From NCBI GenBank assembly GCA_963711495.1, contig CAVQEK010000013.1:1178001-1242000 (forward strand): 64,000 bases of DNA, written 5' to 3'. Both the position numbers and the translations under genes were made by a program. Under the pieces are notes generated by a model, which had not been told where the DNA came from, searched no databases, and saw nothing but the letters and a program-made list of their open reading frames with translations. Source of the DNA: CAVQEK01 sp963711495 (GTDB taxonomy: Bacteria > Bacteroidota > Bacteroidia > Cytophagales > Cyclobacteriaceae). Shown here piece after piece: positions 8,852-17,765 of this stretch (its first letter is position 1; every line of letters begins with the position of its first letter).

Positions 8852-9577
8852 ATGTTGGTGATGAAAAGATCTTTTTTTGTTCTCCTGGTATTTTGGGGCT
8901 TATTGAACGGATGCAGCGATGGAAGAACATCCGCAGATAAATCGGTGAAATCGGTAATGGATGATGTTGTCACCAGGTTATATGCGACACTTACACCCGC
9001 GCAACTGGATACCATCAGGGAGGAATATATACTTCATTTTCTGACCGCAGATGAGCGAAGTGTATTGGCCCGGAATTACTGGTATTTTGATGTAAATGTA
9101 CCGGTTAAAGTGTCGCTCATGCGGGACCGGGATCAGAAAGTAGTGCCATTCTGGCTGCCGAAAAGTGGCTTTGAAAAGACAAATATGTTGGTAAAAAATG
9201 AAGAATACACCTATGAGGTCTGGCAAAAGAATTTTCTAAAAGGCCAGGTATCCCTGGGGATTAATGGCTTTGACATGCACCGGCCGGTTTATTTCATATC
9301 GGTCGAAGCAGTAAATCCGGAAGACAAGTTGGAAATCACCAAAATATTTCCTGAAAATCAGCACCTCGATACCATGCGTGTCGGTGCTTTTACATATCAC
9401 GACTGGGACGAACTGACCATCACCGGGTGCCCGGAGTCATTGCGCGGGCAGTTGCTTTTTACAACCATTCGGGGAAGGGCCCGCGAAGCACATATCGTTC
9501 GGAGCATTTCGCAAAACGCCATTCCCATCAAACCATGTGCCGGACCAGCTCATGCTCACCTGGAGTGGCAGTCCTGA
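8852..9577 (+). CDS. Metallophosphoesterase lipoprotein, N-terminal part (frameshifted gene)
   Basis: This 241-codon frame begins with a lipoprotein signal (FWGLLNGC) and encodes an N-terminal region of about 220 residues rich in beta-strands. It then runs out of frame just where a purple-acid-phosphatase fold should begin. The next frame (from 9537) carries the rest of that protein. Skipping one base between about 9530 and 9540 would join them into a lipoprotein of about 594 residues. The last dozen residues of this frame (CAGPAHAHLEWQS) look like out-of-frame readthrough. ATG at 8861 (MKRSFF) is a better start than 8852. Either a disabled gene or a sequencing error. Confidence 0.7.
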   Translation: MLVMKRSFFVLLVFWGLLNGCSDGRTSADKSVKSVMDDVVTRLYATLTPAQLDTIREEYILHFLTADERSVLARNYWYFDVNVPVKVSLMRDRDQKVVPFWLPKSGFEKTNMLVKNEEYTYEVWQKNFLKGQVSLGINGFDMHRPVYFISVEAVNPEDKLEITKIFPENQHLDTMRVGAFTYHDWDELTITGCPESLRGQLLFTTIRGRAREAHIVRSISQNAIPIKPCAGPAHAHLEWQS

Positions 9578-10634
9578 AAACAGCGTGGATATTCAGTGGC
9601 GGACCAACACAGATGTGCACACAGGAATGGTGAAATACTGGTTGGCCAATACCCAAGATACGATGGCCGTCGAGGCCACGAAGTACATCATGGAAGATCG
9701 CCTGCTTCAAAATGACCGGTTTATCAATCGTTTCAAGGCAAAGTTGATAAAACTCCTGCCTGGGGCCAAATACCAATATCAGGCAGGCAGCAAGCCCGGA
9801 AACTGGTCGTCGGTGGCCCAATTTGAGACGGCTGCTCAACTTAGCAATCAATTTTCTTTTATCTGGTTTGGCGATACTCATCGGTCTCCCCAATGGGGTC
9901 AGATCCTGCAAAAAGCATACAACACTTATCCCGAGGCGGCATTCTATTCTATTGCCGGTGACGTAGTCAGTACCGGACTTTATCGCGATGAATGGGATAA
10001 GTTGTTTCAATTTTCCGGTGAAGTGTTTCGTTACCGGCCCCTGATGCCGGTTCCCGGAAATCACGACAACCAGGATGGATTGGGGGCCTGGATGTACCGC
10101 GAAATGTTTAGTCTGCCGGTAAATGGCCCGGAAACGGTTAAACCCGAATTGACGTATTCGTTCAACTACAAAAATGCGCTGTTTCTTATGATTGACGCCA
10201 CTGCCCCGGTTTCTGATCAGACGGCGTGGATAGAAAAAACACTTGCCAATTCTTCTGCCCGCTGGAAATTTGCCATGTTCCATTTTCCGCCCTATAGTTA
10301 TGAAGAAGATTATAGCCAGATCCGCAAGGAATGGTGTAGTCTGTTTGATTGCTATCACGTGGATATTGTGATGAGTGGCCACGTACATTACTACATGAGG
10401 TCCAAGCCTGTTTACGATGAAAAAGTAGTTGACTCGCCTGCCAAAGGGACCATTTATATCATATCTATCGGTATTCCCGTTCATCATGAAAAGCTTGCCC
10501 CAGAAGATTTTGCGGTGAATCGCGATACTGACGGTTGGTTATATCAACATATTGATATCAATGATAATCTACTCACTTACAAATGCCTGGATATTGAGGG
10601 AAATATTCGCGATGAATTTGTTATTAAAAAATAG
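9537..10634 (+). CDS. Metallophosphoesterase, C-terminal catalytic part (frameshifted gene)
   Basis: This frame has 365 codons. It opens at a GTG that is probably not a real start, because VPDQLMLTWSG is the usual first strand of the purple-acid-phosphatase N-terminal domain. The catalytic motifs are all present: WFGDTH, SIAGDVVS, PVPGNHDNQ, MFHFPPY and MSGHVHYYMRS. It is a paralogue of the gene at 7002 and the continuation of the frame at 8852. If the shift is real, the catalytic part lacks its signal peptide and would not be exported. A long antisense frame lies across it but has no family character. Confidence 0.75.
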   Translation: MPDQLMLTWSGSPENSVDIQWRTNTDVHTGMVKYWLANTQDTMAVEATKYIMEDRLLQNDRFINRFKAKLIKLLPGAKYQYQAGSKPGNWSSVAQFETAAQLSNQFSFIWFGDTHRSPQWGQILQKAYNTYPEAAFYSIAGDVVSTGLYRDEWDKLFQFSGEVFRYRPLMPVPGNHDNQDGLGAWMYREMFSLPVNGPETVKPELTYSFNYKNALFLMIDATAPVSDQTAWIEKTLANSSARWKFAMFHFPPYSYEEDYSQIRKEWCSLFDCYHVDIVMSGHVHYYMRSKPVYDEKVVDSPAKGTIYIISIGIPVHHEKLAPEDFAVNRDTDGWLYQHIDINDNLLTYKCLDIEGNIRDEFVIKK

Positions 10635-10664
10635 AATTTCTGTATTGGATTAAACCCGTATTCC

Positions 10665-12251
10665 ATGAAAAAAATAATCTTTATTCAACTGATATTGTTA
10701 TCAGCACTAGTTGTTGTTCAATCATGCACCAGTAAAAAGCCAGTAACATTTTTACAACCGGTGCAGCCGCCTTATGCTATTCAAATCATAGCCGACCATG
10801 GTCTCACATCCATCGCTCCGGAAAACACCAAACCCGCAGTGCAGGCCGCTATCGATATTGGAATTCCCTGGGTGAAATTGGATATTCGTATGACTAAAGA
10901 TGGCAATCTCGTGATATTGAATGAGACGGAACTGCAGAACGCCGGTTCTTCGACACTTGATCCGCAGATGTTGAACCTTGCAGACGTTGCCAAACTTGAT
11001 GTCGGCAATTGGTTTGCGTCAAAATACAAAGGCACCCACATTGCAACGCTTCATGAGATGCTGGATTTTTGCAAAAATAAGATTAATTTGATTGCCGACT
11101 GTCAGCATGTTGAAGCAACGAAGGTGGTGGAGGTGATCAAAGCGGCAAACATGGAGAACCAGGTGATGGTTACCGGTGATCAGCAATTCCTTCGGGACGT
11201 TCATGGCGTATCATCCGGGCAAGTGGCCACCCTTTCCGATTATATCGCTGCCATGAGTCCGGATGGGTCTCGCAAAGCCTCGATTTACTCCATATCAGCA
11301 CACAACGGAGACATTGATACGACCAATCTAAAAAATATCAGGGGTGAACAGGCTCCGGTATTATTGAATTTAGTCGGGGTGGATGATCGTCCGGCGCTTT
11401 GGCGAAAAGGTATCCATATCAAAGCAGATTATATCCTCACCGATAATCCGGCAGGTTTATTGGCCGAATACCAGCGGGCCTTAATTCCATCTGAAATTAC
11501 CAATAAAGTTTCGGCGCATCGCGGTGCCAACCAGTTTGCCCCGGAAAATACGTTGGCAGACTATGAAAAAGCCATAGAAATGCAGGTGGATTTTATCGAG
11601 ATCGATGTCCGGCTGACCAAAGACCACCACTTGGTCATTTTACACGACGGCAACCTCGACCGCACGACCAATGGTCACGGACCGATGCGGGAGGCCCTTT
11701 TTGATTCTGTCCGGAATTTATCGGCAGGGGCCTGGTTTGGCAGTCCGTATAAAAATGAAAAGGTGCCCACGCTCACAGAAGTTTGTCAGCTATTGAGTGA
11801 CCGCAATGCTGAAAATGAACATAAGGTAAACCTGTACATGGATTGCAAAGATCCCGATGTGCCGGAGATGGTGCACACCCTGGAAAGATTTGGCCTGTTG
11901 GAGGGCGCGGTATTTTATGGTTCCGAAGAAACCCTTCGAAAGATCCGGGAGGTAAACCCCAAAGCCAGACTCATGCCTCCGCTGGAAGATCCGGATAAAA
12001 TAGTCGAACAGATCGACCGGATCCATCCCTATGCTTTCGATACCCAATGGTCTGATCTTTCTGCCGACCTGATCAAAACAGCCCATGACCACGGTGTGAA
12101 GATCTTTTCCGATGCCATGGACGAAAATGAGTCCATCGATAAATACCAAAAAGCCATCCGCGAAGGCATCGACTGCATCCAGACGGATTATGTGCTGCGG
12201 GTTTACCGGGCGATGGATTTGATGGACGGGGGAACGCAGAGCAAGAATTAG
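10665..12251 (+). CDS. Tandem-domain glycerophosphodiester phosphodiesterase lipoprotein
   Basis: The 528-residue lipoprotein (lipobox VVVQSC) has two GDPD domains. The second, about residues 280-515, is canonical: HRGANQFAPENT, EIDVRLTKD and ILHDGNLDRTTNG supply both catalytic His and the metal-binding Glu/Asp. The first, about 40-275, has the same order of motifs but with DHGLTSIAPENT, KLDIRMTKD and ILNETEL. It keeps the first His but loses the adjacent Arg, the metal Glu and the second catalytic His, so it is probably non-catalytic. GDPDs cleave glycerophosphodiesters to glycerol 3-phosphate and an alcohol. It starts 30 bases after the second phosphoesterase, likely in the same transcript. 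Confidence 0.88.
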   Translation: MKKIIFIQLILLSALVVVQSCTSKKPVTFLQPVQPPYAIQIIADHGLTSIAPENTKPAVQAAIDIGIPWVKLDIRMTKDGNLVILNETELQNAGSSTLDPQMLNLADVAKLDVGNWFASKYKGTHIATLHEMLDFCKNKINLIADCQHVEATKVVEVIKAANMENQVMVTGDQQFLRDVHGVSSGQVATLSDYIAAMSPDGSRKASIYSISAHNGDIDTTNLKNIRGEQAPVLLNLVGVDDRPALWRKGIHIKADYILTDNPAGLLAEYQRALIPSEITNKVSAHRGANQFAPENTLADYEKAIEMQVDFIEIDVRLTKDHHLVILHDGNLDRTTNGHGPMREALFDSVRNLSAGAWFGSPYKNEKVPTLTEVCQLLSDRNAENEHKVNLYMDCKDPDVPEMVHTLERFGLLEGAVFYGSEETLRKIREVNPKARLMPPLEDPDKIVEQIDRIHPYAFDTQWSDLSADLIKTAHDHGVKIFSDAMDENESIDKYQKAIREGIDCIQTDYVLRVYRAMDLMDGGTQSKN

Positions 12252-12407
12252 AATTTGGGTTGGCCTGAATAAGCATTATTATCTATAAAAGGCCCATATT
12301 GAATTCGGAGCTCGCCAATTTATAGGCAAATTGATTAACTTACCGGTATAAGCTGATATTGGGTAATTATTATTTTTATTGGGAAGTAGTTGTGGGACAT
12401 TATTTAA

Positions 12408-13047
12408 ATGTACAGGAAAGTTAAAGCGACAGCCATATTTATGTTTGGATTTGTGTTACAATTTCCATCTTTTGGCCGAAATTCAATTGGATGAAAATGA
12501 ATTATATCAAACTGCATATAATTACCTTAATGATTCAATTATCAAGTCAAACTATGTTGACGTCAAAACATTAGCAAAAAATTGTTCAAGTTGTTGCGTC
12601 AAAGGAAAAAAACTCAAATTTATCCCTGATCTTCAAGTTGCATGCCGCTTTATTGAAAATAATAGAGGATTTCCAATAGGCGATCTCGTGGCAAAAAAAT
12701 ATGATTTTTCCAGTGATTGTCTCCATGCTTTACGTATGGGAACTCGGGAATGCCAACTTGCTAATCAAGTAAGGGACTCTCTTGAATCTTTTTGGTTATC
12801 ATATGAAATGAAACCTGACAATGAAATTGCCAAATCATTAGGAGAGTTAATATCAAACAGAAAAGATGGATATCAAGTATTCTTTTCAGATATCTATAAA
12901 AATACACTTGCTGCTGAAGTAAAATCATTCTGTCTTCCATATGATGAAATAATGTGGATGGGGAGCTCGACCATGTTCTTTTTTATATTTGATGTAAAAG
13001 GAAAAATAGCAGATATATATTCAGGTAGGACAATTCATTATAATTAA
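12408..13047 (+). CDS. Unknown exported protein, probable frameshift after signal peptide
   Basis: I do not recognise this protein. The frame that ends at 13047 is open back to a TTG at 12379, but has no ATG before residue 118. The other frame, from ATG 12408, encodes a good signal peptide (MYRKVKATAIFMFGFVLQF, then PSFG) and stops 28 codons later. One missing base near 12474-12478 would join the two into an exported protein of about 213 residues with several cysteines (KNCSSCC, DCLHAL, RECQL). Base composition is AT-richer than the flanking gene clusters. The surroundings are an accessory patch. Confidence 0.5.
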
Positions 13048-13080
13048 CAAATAAAAACATCGCACAATATTGGCTATGTA

Positions 13081-13102
13081 AAATGCCTGATTCGGCGCAT
13101 TT
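13081..13102. repeat. Small hairpin after the unknown exported protein
   Basis: AAATGC (13081-13086) and GCATTT (13097-13102) form a 6-bp perfect stem around CTGATTCGGC, 33 bases past the stop at 13047. A GGCGGTTTTTG run follows within 10 bases, so it may act as a weak terminator or be part of a dispersed intergenic repeat. Confidence 0.35.
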
Positions 13103-13199
13103 GGAGGCGGTTTTTGTATAGTAAACTAAATTTAAGTTGCGGCTTCACTGCTAGTTTTAATGGGACATTACGTCGCCTTACGCTTACATATCATACCTT

Positions 13200-13236
13200 T
13201 CGTATCGCCATCGTATATTTTTAGCTCATATCGTAT
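13200..13236 (+). promoter_or_regulatory. Three TCGTAT direct repeats before the winged-helix ORF
   Basis: The hexamer TCGTAT occurs at 13200, 13211 and 13231, ending three bases before the ATG of the small winged-helix protein. Spacings of 11 and 20 bases put the copies roughly one and two helical turns apart. This would fit an autoregulatory operator, but that is inference from position only. Confidence 0.3.
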
Positions 13237-13238
13237 CA

Positions 13239-13505
13239 ATGCTATGGTATCAATTTCTTTTTCAGCGCATTAATGAATATTCAAGAGCAATTGATGAACA
13301 AACTGGAACAACATCCAAATTGTCTCCAGGTGAGAAATCGATATTGACATTTATATCAGATCATGCAGGCTGCAAATCTGGTGATATCTCTAAAAAGCTT
13401 GGAATACCAAATCCTACAGTTAAACGAATCCTGAGTGATCTTTTAGACATGAACTTAATCGAGCGACATGGAACAGAGCCCGGAACAAATTATTCAATTC
13501 AGTAA
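13239..13505 (+). CDS. Small winged-helix DNA-binding protein
   Basis: The 88-residue product starts at ATG 13239. Residues about 30-80 form a winged helix-turn-helix: LSPGEKSILTFIS, then GDISKKLGIPNPTVKRILSDL as helices 2-3, and a wing LIERHGTEPG. It resembles MarR/ArsR-type domains or the C-terminal wHTH found on Fic-family proteins, so it may be a remnant of a larger protein or a stand-alone regulator. It sits alone in an accessory patch; nothing shows its target except the repeats just upstream. Confidence 0.5.
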   Translation: MLWYQFLFQRINEYSRAIDEQTGTTSKLSPGEKSILTFISDHAGCKSGDISKKLGIPNPTVKRILSDLLDMNLIERHGTEPGTNYSIQ

Positions 13506-13560
13506 AAACGATATGTAAAAAACGATAAAGCACATCCCTTTTCAGTGTTACCTGATAGGT

Positions 13561-13842
13561 ATGGGTAAAACAGAATTTATAGTGTTATTTGAAAGTACAG
13601 AGGTACGTGCTACTGGACGTTGTATTGTCAGCGATGCAGCAAACACGAAAACTTAGACAAAACCCCGGAAGATTTTCAATTATTGTCTAAAAGAGCTGAC
13701 CGATAATGTGGATTCCAAGAATGCATATCCTGGTGGAGTTTCGGGAGCAATGATTGCGCTCATTCCTTTGGTTATAATAAATACGCTGATAGAATATTTA
13801 TGGGCAATACTATTTGGAGGGAACGCAGTAAAATATACTTGA
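13561..13842 (+). pseudogene. Unknown small ORF interrupted by an in-frame amber stop
   Basis: From ATG 13561 a frame runs 31 codons to TAG at 13654-13656. The same frame continues open for another 61 codons to TGA at 13840. The second half contains a plausible membrane segment (SGAMIALIPLVIINTLIEYL). It could be a decayed membrane protein, or chance. No homology is recognised. Confidence 0.25.
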
Positions 13843-13888
13843 TTGATATACTAATATGATATACCTTTGTGATATAAAATATTCACCT

Positions 13889-14119
13889 ATGAAAACTGTA
13901 TCACTTAAAATAGACGATTCGATTTTCGGCGAAACTGAAAAGATACTTGCCCGGATAAAGAAATCGCGTAACAGATATATTAACGAGGCGATTGAGTATT
14001 ATAATAAACTTCAACGTAAACAGATTCTTGAGCAAAAACTTAAAAAGGAATCAGGATTAGTTAAAGCGGATTCAATGTCTGTACTTAAAGATTTCGAGGA
14101 AATTGATTATGCCGATTAA
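13889..14119 (+). CDS. Ribbon-helix-helix antitoxin of a MazEF-type pair
   Basis: The 76-residue protein begins MKTVSLKIDDSIF, a typical RHH beta-strand followed by two helices (GETEKILARIKKSRNRYINEAI), with a charged C-terminal tail that would wrap the toxin. The frame extends 11 codons further upstream, but ATG 13889 gives the canonical RHH start. It overlaps the toxin gene by 11 bases. The RHH type of MazE occurs in Bacillus-like MazEF systems, unlike the AbrB-fold MazE of E. coli. The antitoxin probably represses its own promoter in the spacer upstream. Confidence 0.75.
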   Translation: MKTVSLKIDDSIFGETEKILARIKKSRNRYINEAIEYYNKLQRKQILEQKLKKESGLVKADSMSVLKDFEEIDYAD

Positions 14120-14456
14120 ACAATTCGAAATCTGGATTGCAGACTTAAATCCACAGATTGGAACTGAGCCGGGAAAAACCAGACCGGTCTTAGTGATACA
14201 GACTAATTTACTCAATAAGATTCCTCACCCATCAACGATAGTTTGTCCGATAACAACAAACGTAAAAAAGGATTCTGAAATTTTAAGAGTTCATTTAAAA
14301 AAGGGCACAGCTAATTTGCATCAGGCTTGTGATATCATGATTGACCAAATTCGTGCGATTGATAATATAAGATTGACAAAAAGACTCGGTGTTATGCCTG
14401 ATGAACTGATAGATTTAGTGAAAGAAAATATTCAAATAGTTCTTGACCTTGAATAA
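14109..14456 (+). CDS. MazF/PemK-family endoribonuclease toxin
   Basis: This is a 115-residue PemK/MazF toxin: FEIWIADLNPQIGTEPGKTRPVLVIQ contains the conserved GTEPGKTRP loop with the catalytic Arg. It is followed by TIVCPITTN and the HQACDIMIDQIRAID strand. MazF toxins cut single-stranded RNA at short motifs. The start ATG at 14109 lies inside the end of the antitoxin (11-base overlap); an upstream ATG at 14103 is in the same frame. All family motifs appear intact, so it is probably functional. Confidence 0.85.
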   Translation: MPIKQFEIWIADLNPQIGTEPGKTRPVLVIQTNLLNKIPHPSTIVCPITTNVKKDSEILRVHLKKGTANLHQACDIMIDQIRAIDNIRLTKRLGVMPDELIDLVKENIQIVLDLE

Positions 14457-14746
14457 TGCAAGACACCACAACAATATTTATAAAAAAATGGGCGGGATAG
14501 TATTAAATTCATAGGTCTTTGCTGGATTCAACTTTGGTGTAACTTGAGGGGAAGGTGCTCCGAAATCACCTACTTTTCCCATACTAACCGTTGGCAAAAA
14601 TTGTCAGATCAACATTCAAATGATCCGTTGCTTGGCCACCTCATACTCAAACAGTAATTCTGATTTTTGTTAATGCCGGATTCTGAAACAACAATCAGAG
14701 ATTTAATTTTGTCGCCCCCAAAAATATATCATTTTTCAGCGCTCCC

Positions 14747-17548
14747 TTAGCATACGGAGATGGCAGCATCGGGCGGTATTGGATGGTCCCTGTTCGGTAT
14801 GATCGTTACATCCATTCCTTTTTGTTGTTGCTGTCCGGTCAGCCAGATTGTGGCCTTTCCACTCCAGGAGGTTGTTTTGTCGGTTGCTTTCAACTGCCAC
14901 TCCAGGTGATGGCTGCCAGCATCATTCAGCACCAGTGAATAAGTGGCCCAACTGCCGGATTGCTGCTGAATATTTGGTTTCACGGTTTTTCCGTCCACCT
15001 GTAATTCCATGTCCGGGAAAGGCTTTCCGATGAAGGCGCTGTCCGGTTTCAGGAACAGAATATACCTGGCAGTAATCGTGGATGCAGCTAAGTCGATCGC
15101 AGTAGTAATCGCGTTGGAGGTGAAATGATTTTTATAACTGGTAAGTATATCCGGTGAAGGTATATTTGGCAACTCAATCTGTGTGCTGTTCATTGCTTTC
15201 CCATCCAGCGCAATGGAGGATACTTTGCCGGGATTCAGCAATTTCACTTCACGGCCCGCCTGTAAAATATGCATTCCATATTGGTGAGATGCTTCCTCAG
15301 TATCTTCATAAGTAACCCCAGCCAACAAAGGCCGGCTGGCATTCTGCAACGGGTACACTTCATAAATGGCCGCTTCATATCCCTGCAAAGGCAAGGTGAT
15401 GGTGGCGCCGGTGGAATACAGATCGGGAGATATCCAGCGAGATGGATATATTCTTTCCAATACCAGGTTATTGGCGGCGGCATTCATTCCCTGGGCAGGA
15501 GATAATGTTATTGAAATTTTTTGTTCGTCCATTTGTGGGTTGCGTACTGCAATGATACCGCTGTCCTGTTTATAATGCACATAACCATAGGCTTCTCCTT
15601 TGGTAGGATCACCACCCACCATATAGGTTTTATTTAAAATTTTGAACCGATCTTTGGCCCATGCCAGCGATTTGCTCAATGCATTCCATTCTTCCGGATT
15701 GAGCATATCAGGTGATATATACAACTCATACATTGTTACACCACGGCCAAAATAAAAAGCGGCATCATCGGTAAACTTATCCAGCGGGTCATCTTTTCCG
15801 CCGACATTCGCCAGGCTCCCTTTAATAATACCATGTGTCATCAGGTTGCTGACAGGGAACCATACATCCTGGTTATGAAAATCATCATAGAGCACAAAAT
15901 CTTTGTAGGTGACCGCCCCGTCCCTTTCGTTGACCGAGGGAACATCGGCAAAACCGTAATCGGCGCCCTGCATCCAGATCTGGTTGGCATTTTGCAACCA
16001 CCACGGACTCATCCACGTTCCGGAAGTGATATTCAAAAATTCATTGGGATTGATGGCCCGTACGGCTTTGCACGCGGCAAAAATACTTTCAAGCGCCGCC
16101 CTTCTTGAGAAATATCCTACCGGGTGACCATTGCCTGGTTCACTCGATGAAAACTGGATGCCGTCCCATTTAAAATACCCTACTCCCTGCCTGGCAAAAT
16201 CAGTTGTTCTTTTTTTAAACAGGGCGCTGTATTTGGGGCCGGCAATATCCATCATGGCATCATGAGGCGTGTGGCCCACCGTTTCATATCCATGCGCTTT
16301 CATCCAGTCGATCCGTTTCATGCGGAATGAATACCCACCTGTAGGGCCGAACCATAAACCCAATGTAGTGCCCAGGGGTTGCAACGCTTCCACAATCGGT
16401 TTTACGCCATGCGGAAAAGTTGAAGACCGCATCTGCCAGTCGCTTTCATAAATATCCCATCCGTCGTCCAACATAAAGGCATCGAGGTGAATCCCATACG
16501 GTTCGATCATGTTTTTTTTGAATAAATCAATAATGTGCAGGATGTTTTTTTCATTCATCACATGATCGGTTTGCACGCCCGGATAGACCGGCGAACGCAA
16601 GTCGTACCAGCTATTATACAACGCATAAGGCTTGTTGGGCGCCACACGGATATCCGGCAGGTAATTAAAGAACCAGTCCTTTACATTATGATCCGGAACC
16701 AGTCCTTCTACCAGCCAGCCACTCTCTACCCATTCATTGCGGACCACCTGCCCGATCAGTTCACGACAGGAAAGTTCCATAGTCTCTTCTTCATCATGTG
16801 TAAGCCTGTTGGTGGCAGCAGGGTATTCAATCCCAAAGAAGACCCCTCCATGGGCAAAGTCTGCCGCGCAGGGTTGCCCGAAATCTCCCTTTTTTATAAT
16901 CCGGGTAGTTTCTTCCTGATCGGTTTGATCATATTGTACCTGCTGGTACGCATTGCTGCTTTCTTCTCTCATCTTGTAACCATTGGCCTGTCCCCCCGTT
17001 TGTCCTATTATTCCTTTACGGCTTATGATGGCCTGAAGCCAGTTTTTTTCCAGCGTAGTATCTTCAACTGATATTTTACGGCGGCTGTAAAATTTATCCG
17101 GTAACAACTGGTAAGTGATTCGTAACTGAATAGTATTTTCCGGGTCAAAAGGTGTAAAATATAATTCCAGTTCCTTGCCGCCATTTTCAACATCCTTAAA
17201 ATCAAAATGGACATACTTATAATCCTTTTTGGTAAAACTCACCTCGAGGTCCCCGTTATAAATTTTACCCGGGGCACTCCAGTCTGTCCACATCATTTGT
17301 AGAGCATAGTCTCCATCGGTGTAAACACTATGTTCACGATTATAATAATTCGCCAGCCACGCTTCATTACCCATCAATTCGTCTCTTTGTAATAAATCGT
17401 TGGCTATGATCACCCGCTGGGTCACTTTATTATTCGATAAAATAAACACCTCCTGATGGTCCTGTTGTTCATATTGGGTGCTTACGGTTTGGGCGGTGCC
17501 ATTCAAAGATAGTCCTGATATTACCAGCATGTAAAAGATCTTCTTCAT
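14747..17548 (-). CDS. Exported GH36-like alpha-galactosidase
   Basis: The 933-residue protein has a Sec signal peptide (MKKIFYMLVISGLSLNGTAQ) from ATG 17548; 23 further open codons upstream are ignored. An N-terminal beta-sandwich is followed by a clan GH-D barrel: SWYDLRSPVYPG, FMLDDGWDIYESDWQ, LGLWFGPTGGY, and the nucleophile motif YFKWDGIQ (Asp about residue 462). The later IWMQGADYGFADVP probably carries the acid/base. The C-terminal 200 residues are beta-rich. It fits GH36 or a close sister family acting on alpha-galactosides. It is transcribed convergently to the toxin-antitoxin pair and downstream of the membrane protein gene, 217 bases away. Confidence 0.8.
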   Translation of the reverse strand: MKKIFYMLVISGLSLNGTAQTVSTQYEQQDHQEVFILSNNKVTQRVIIANDLLQRDELMGNEAWLANYYNREHSVYTDGDYALQMMWTDWSAPGKIYNGDLEVSFTKKDYKYVHFDFKDVENGGKELELYFTPFDPENTIQLRITYQLLPDKFYSRRKISVEDTTLEKNWLQAIISRKGIIGQTGGQANGYKMREESSNAYQQVQYDQTDQEETTRIIKKGDFGQPCAADFAHGGVFFGIEYPAATNRLTHDEEETMELSCRELIGQVVRNEWVESGWLVEGLVPDHNVKDWFFNYLPDIRVAPNKPYALYNSWYDLRSPVYPGVQTDHVMNEKNILHIIDLFKKNMIEPYGIHLDAFMLDDGWDIYESDWQMRSSTFPHGVKPIVEALQPLGTTLGLWFGPTGGYSFRMKRIDWMKAHGYETVGHTPHDAMMDIAGPKYSALFKKRTTDFARQGVGYFKWDGIQFSSSEPGNGHPVGYFSRRAALESIFAACKAVRAINPNEFLNITSGTWMSPWWLQNANQIWMQGADYGFADVPSVNERDGAVTYKDFVLYDDFHNQDVWFPVSNLMTHGIIKGSLANVGGKDDPLDKFTDDAAFYFGRGVTMYELYISPDMLNPEEWNALSKSLAWAKDRFKILNKTYMVGGDPTKGEAYGYVHYKQDSGIIAVRNPQMDEQKISITLSPAQGMNAAANNLVLERIYPSRWISPDLYSTGATITLPLQGYEAAIYEVYPLQNASRPLLAGVTYEDTEEASHQYGMHILQAGREVKLLNPGKVSSIALDGKAMNSTQIELPNIPSPDILTSYKNHFTSNAITTAIDLAASTITARYILFLKPDSAFIGKPFPDMELQVDGKTVKPNIQQQSGSWATYSLVLNDAGSHHLEWQLKATDKTTSWSGKATIWLTGQQQQKGMDVTIIPNRDHPIPPDAAISVC

Positions 17549-17765
17549 CAGTAAATGTTTATAAATTGTCGATAATTCCTTTCCAGACCAGAATCCAATA
17601 TAAGCCATGCTTTTCATTCAATTGATATATTATGCAAAAGTTCTGATACATGTTAAAGTCAGCCGCCTAAACACTATACATAACTTGTGGAAGATGAAAC
17701 GTTAATTATAAAGATTTAATTTTTGTCAATTCTGTAGCCTTCTCCAAAAACTCCTTCTTCTAAAA

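Noticed and set aside
9528..10487. A 319-codon antisense open frame across the second metallophosphoesterase
   Set aside because: It is a mirror of a strongly motif-bearing gene, has no signal, domain or coding character, and starts inside it.
12302..12316. GAATTCGGAGCTCG resembles a cloning polylinker (EcoRI-SacI), suggesting vector contamination
   Set aside because: The order and bases differ from common polylinkers and no other vector sequence flanks it; natural sequence is more likely.
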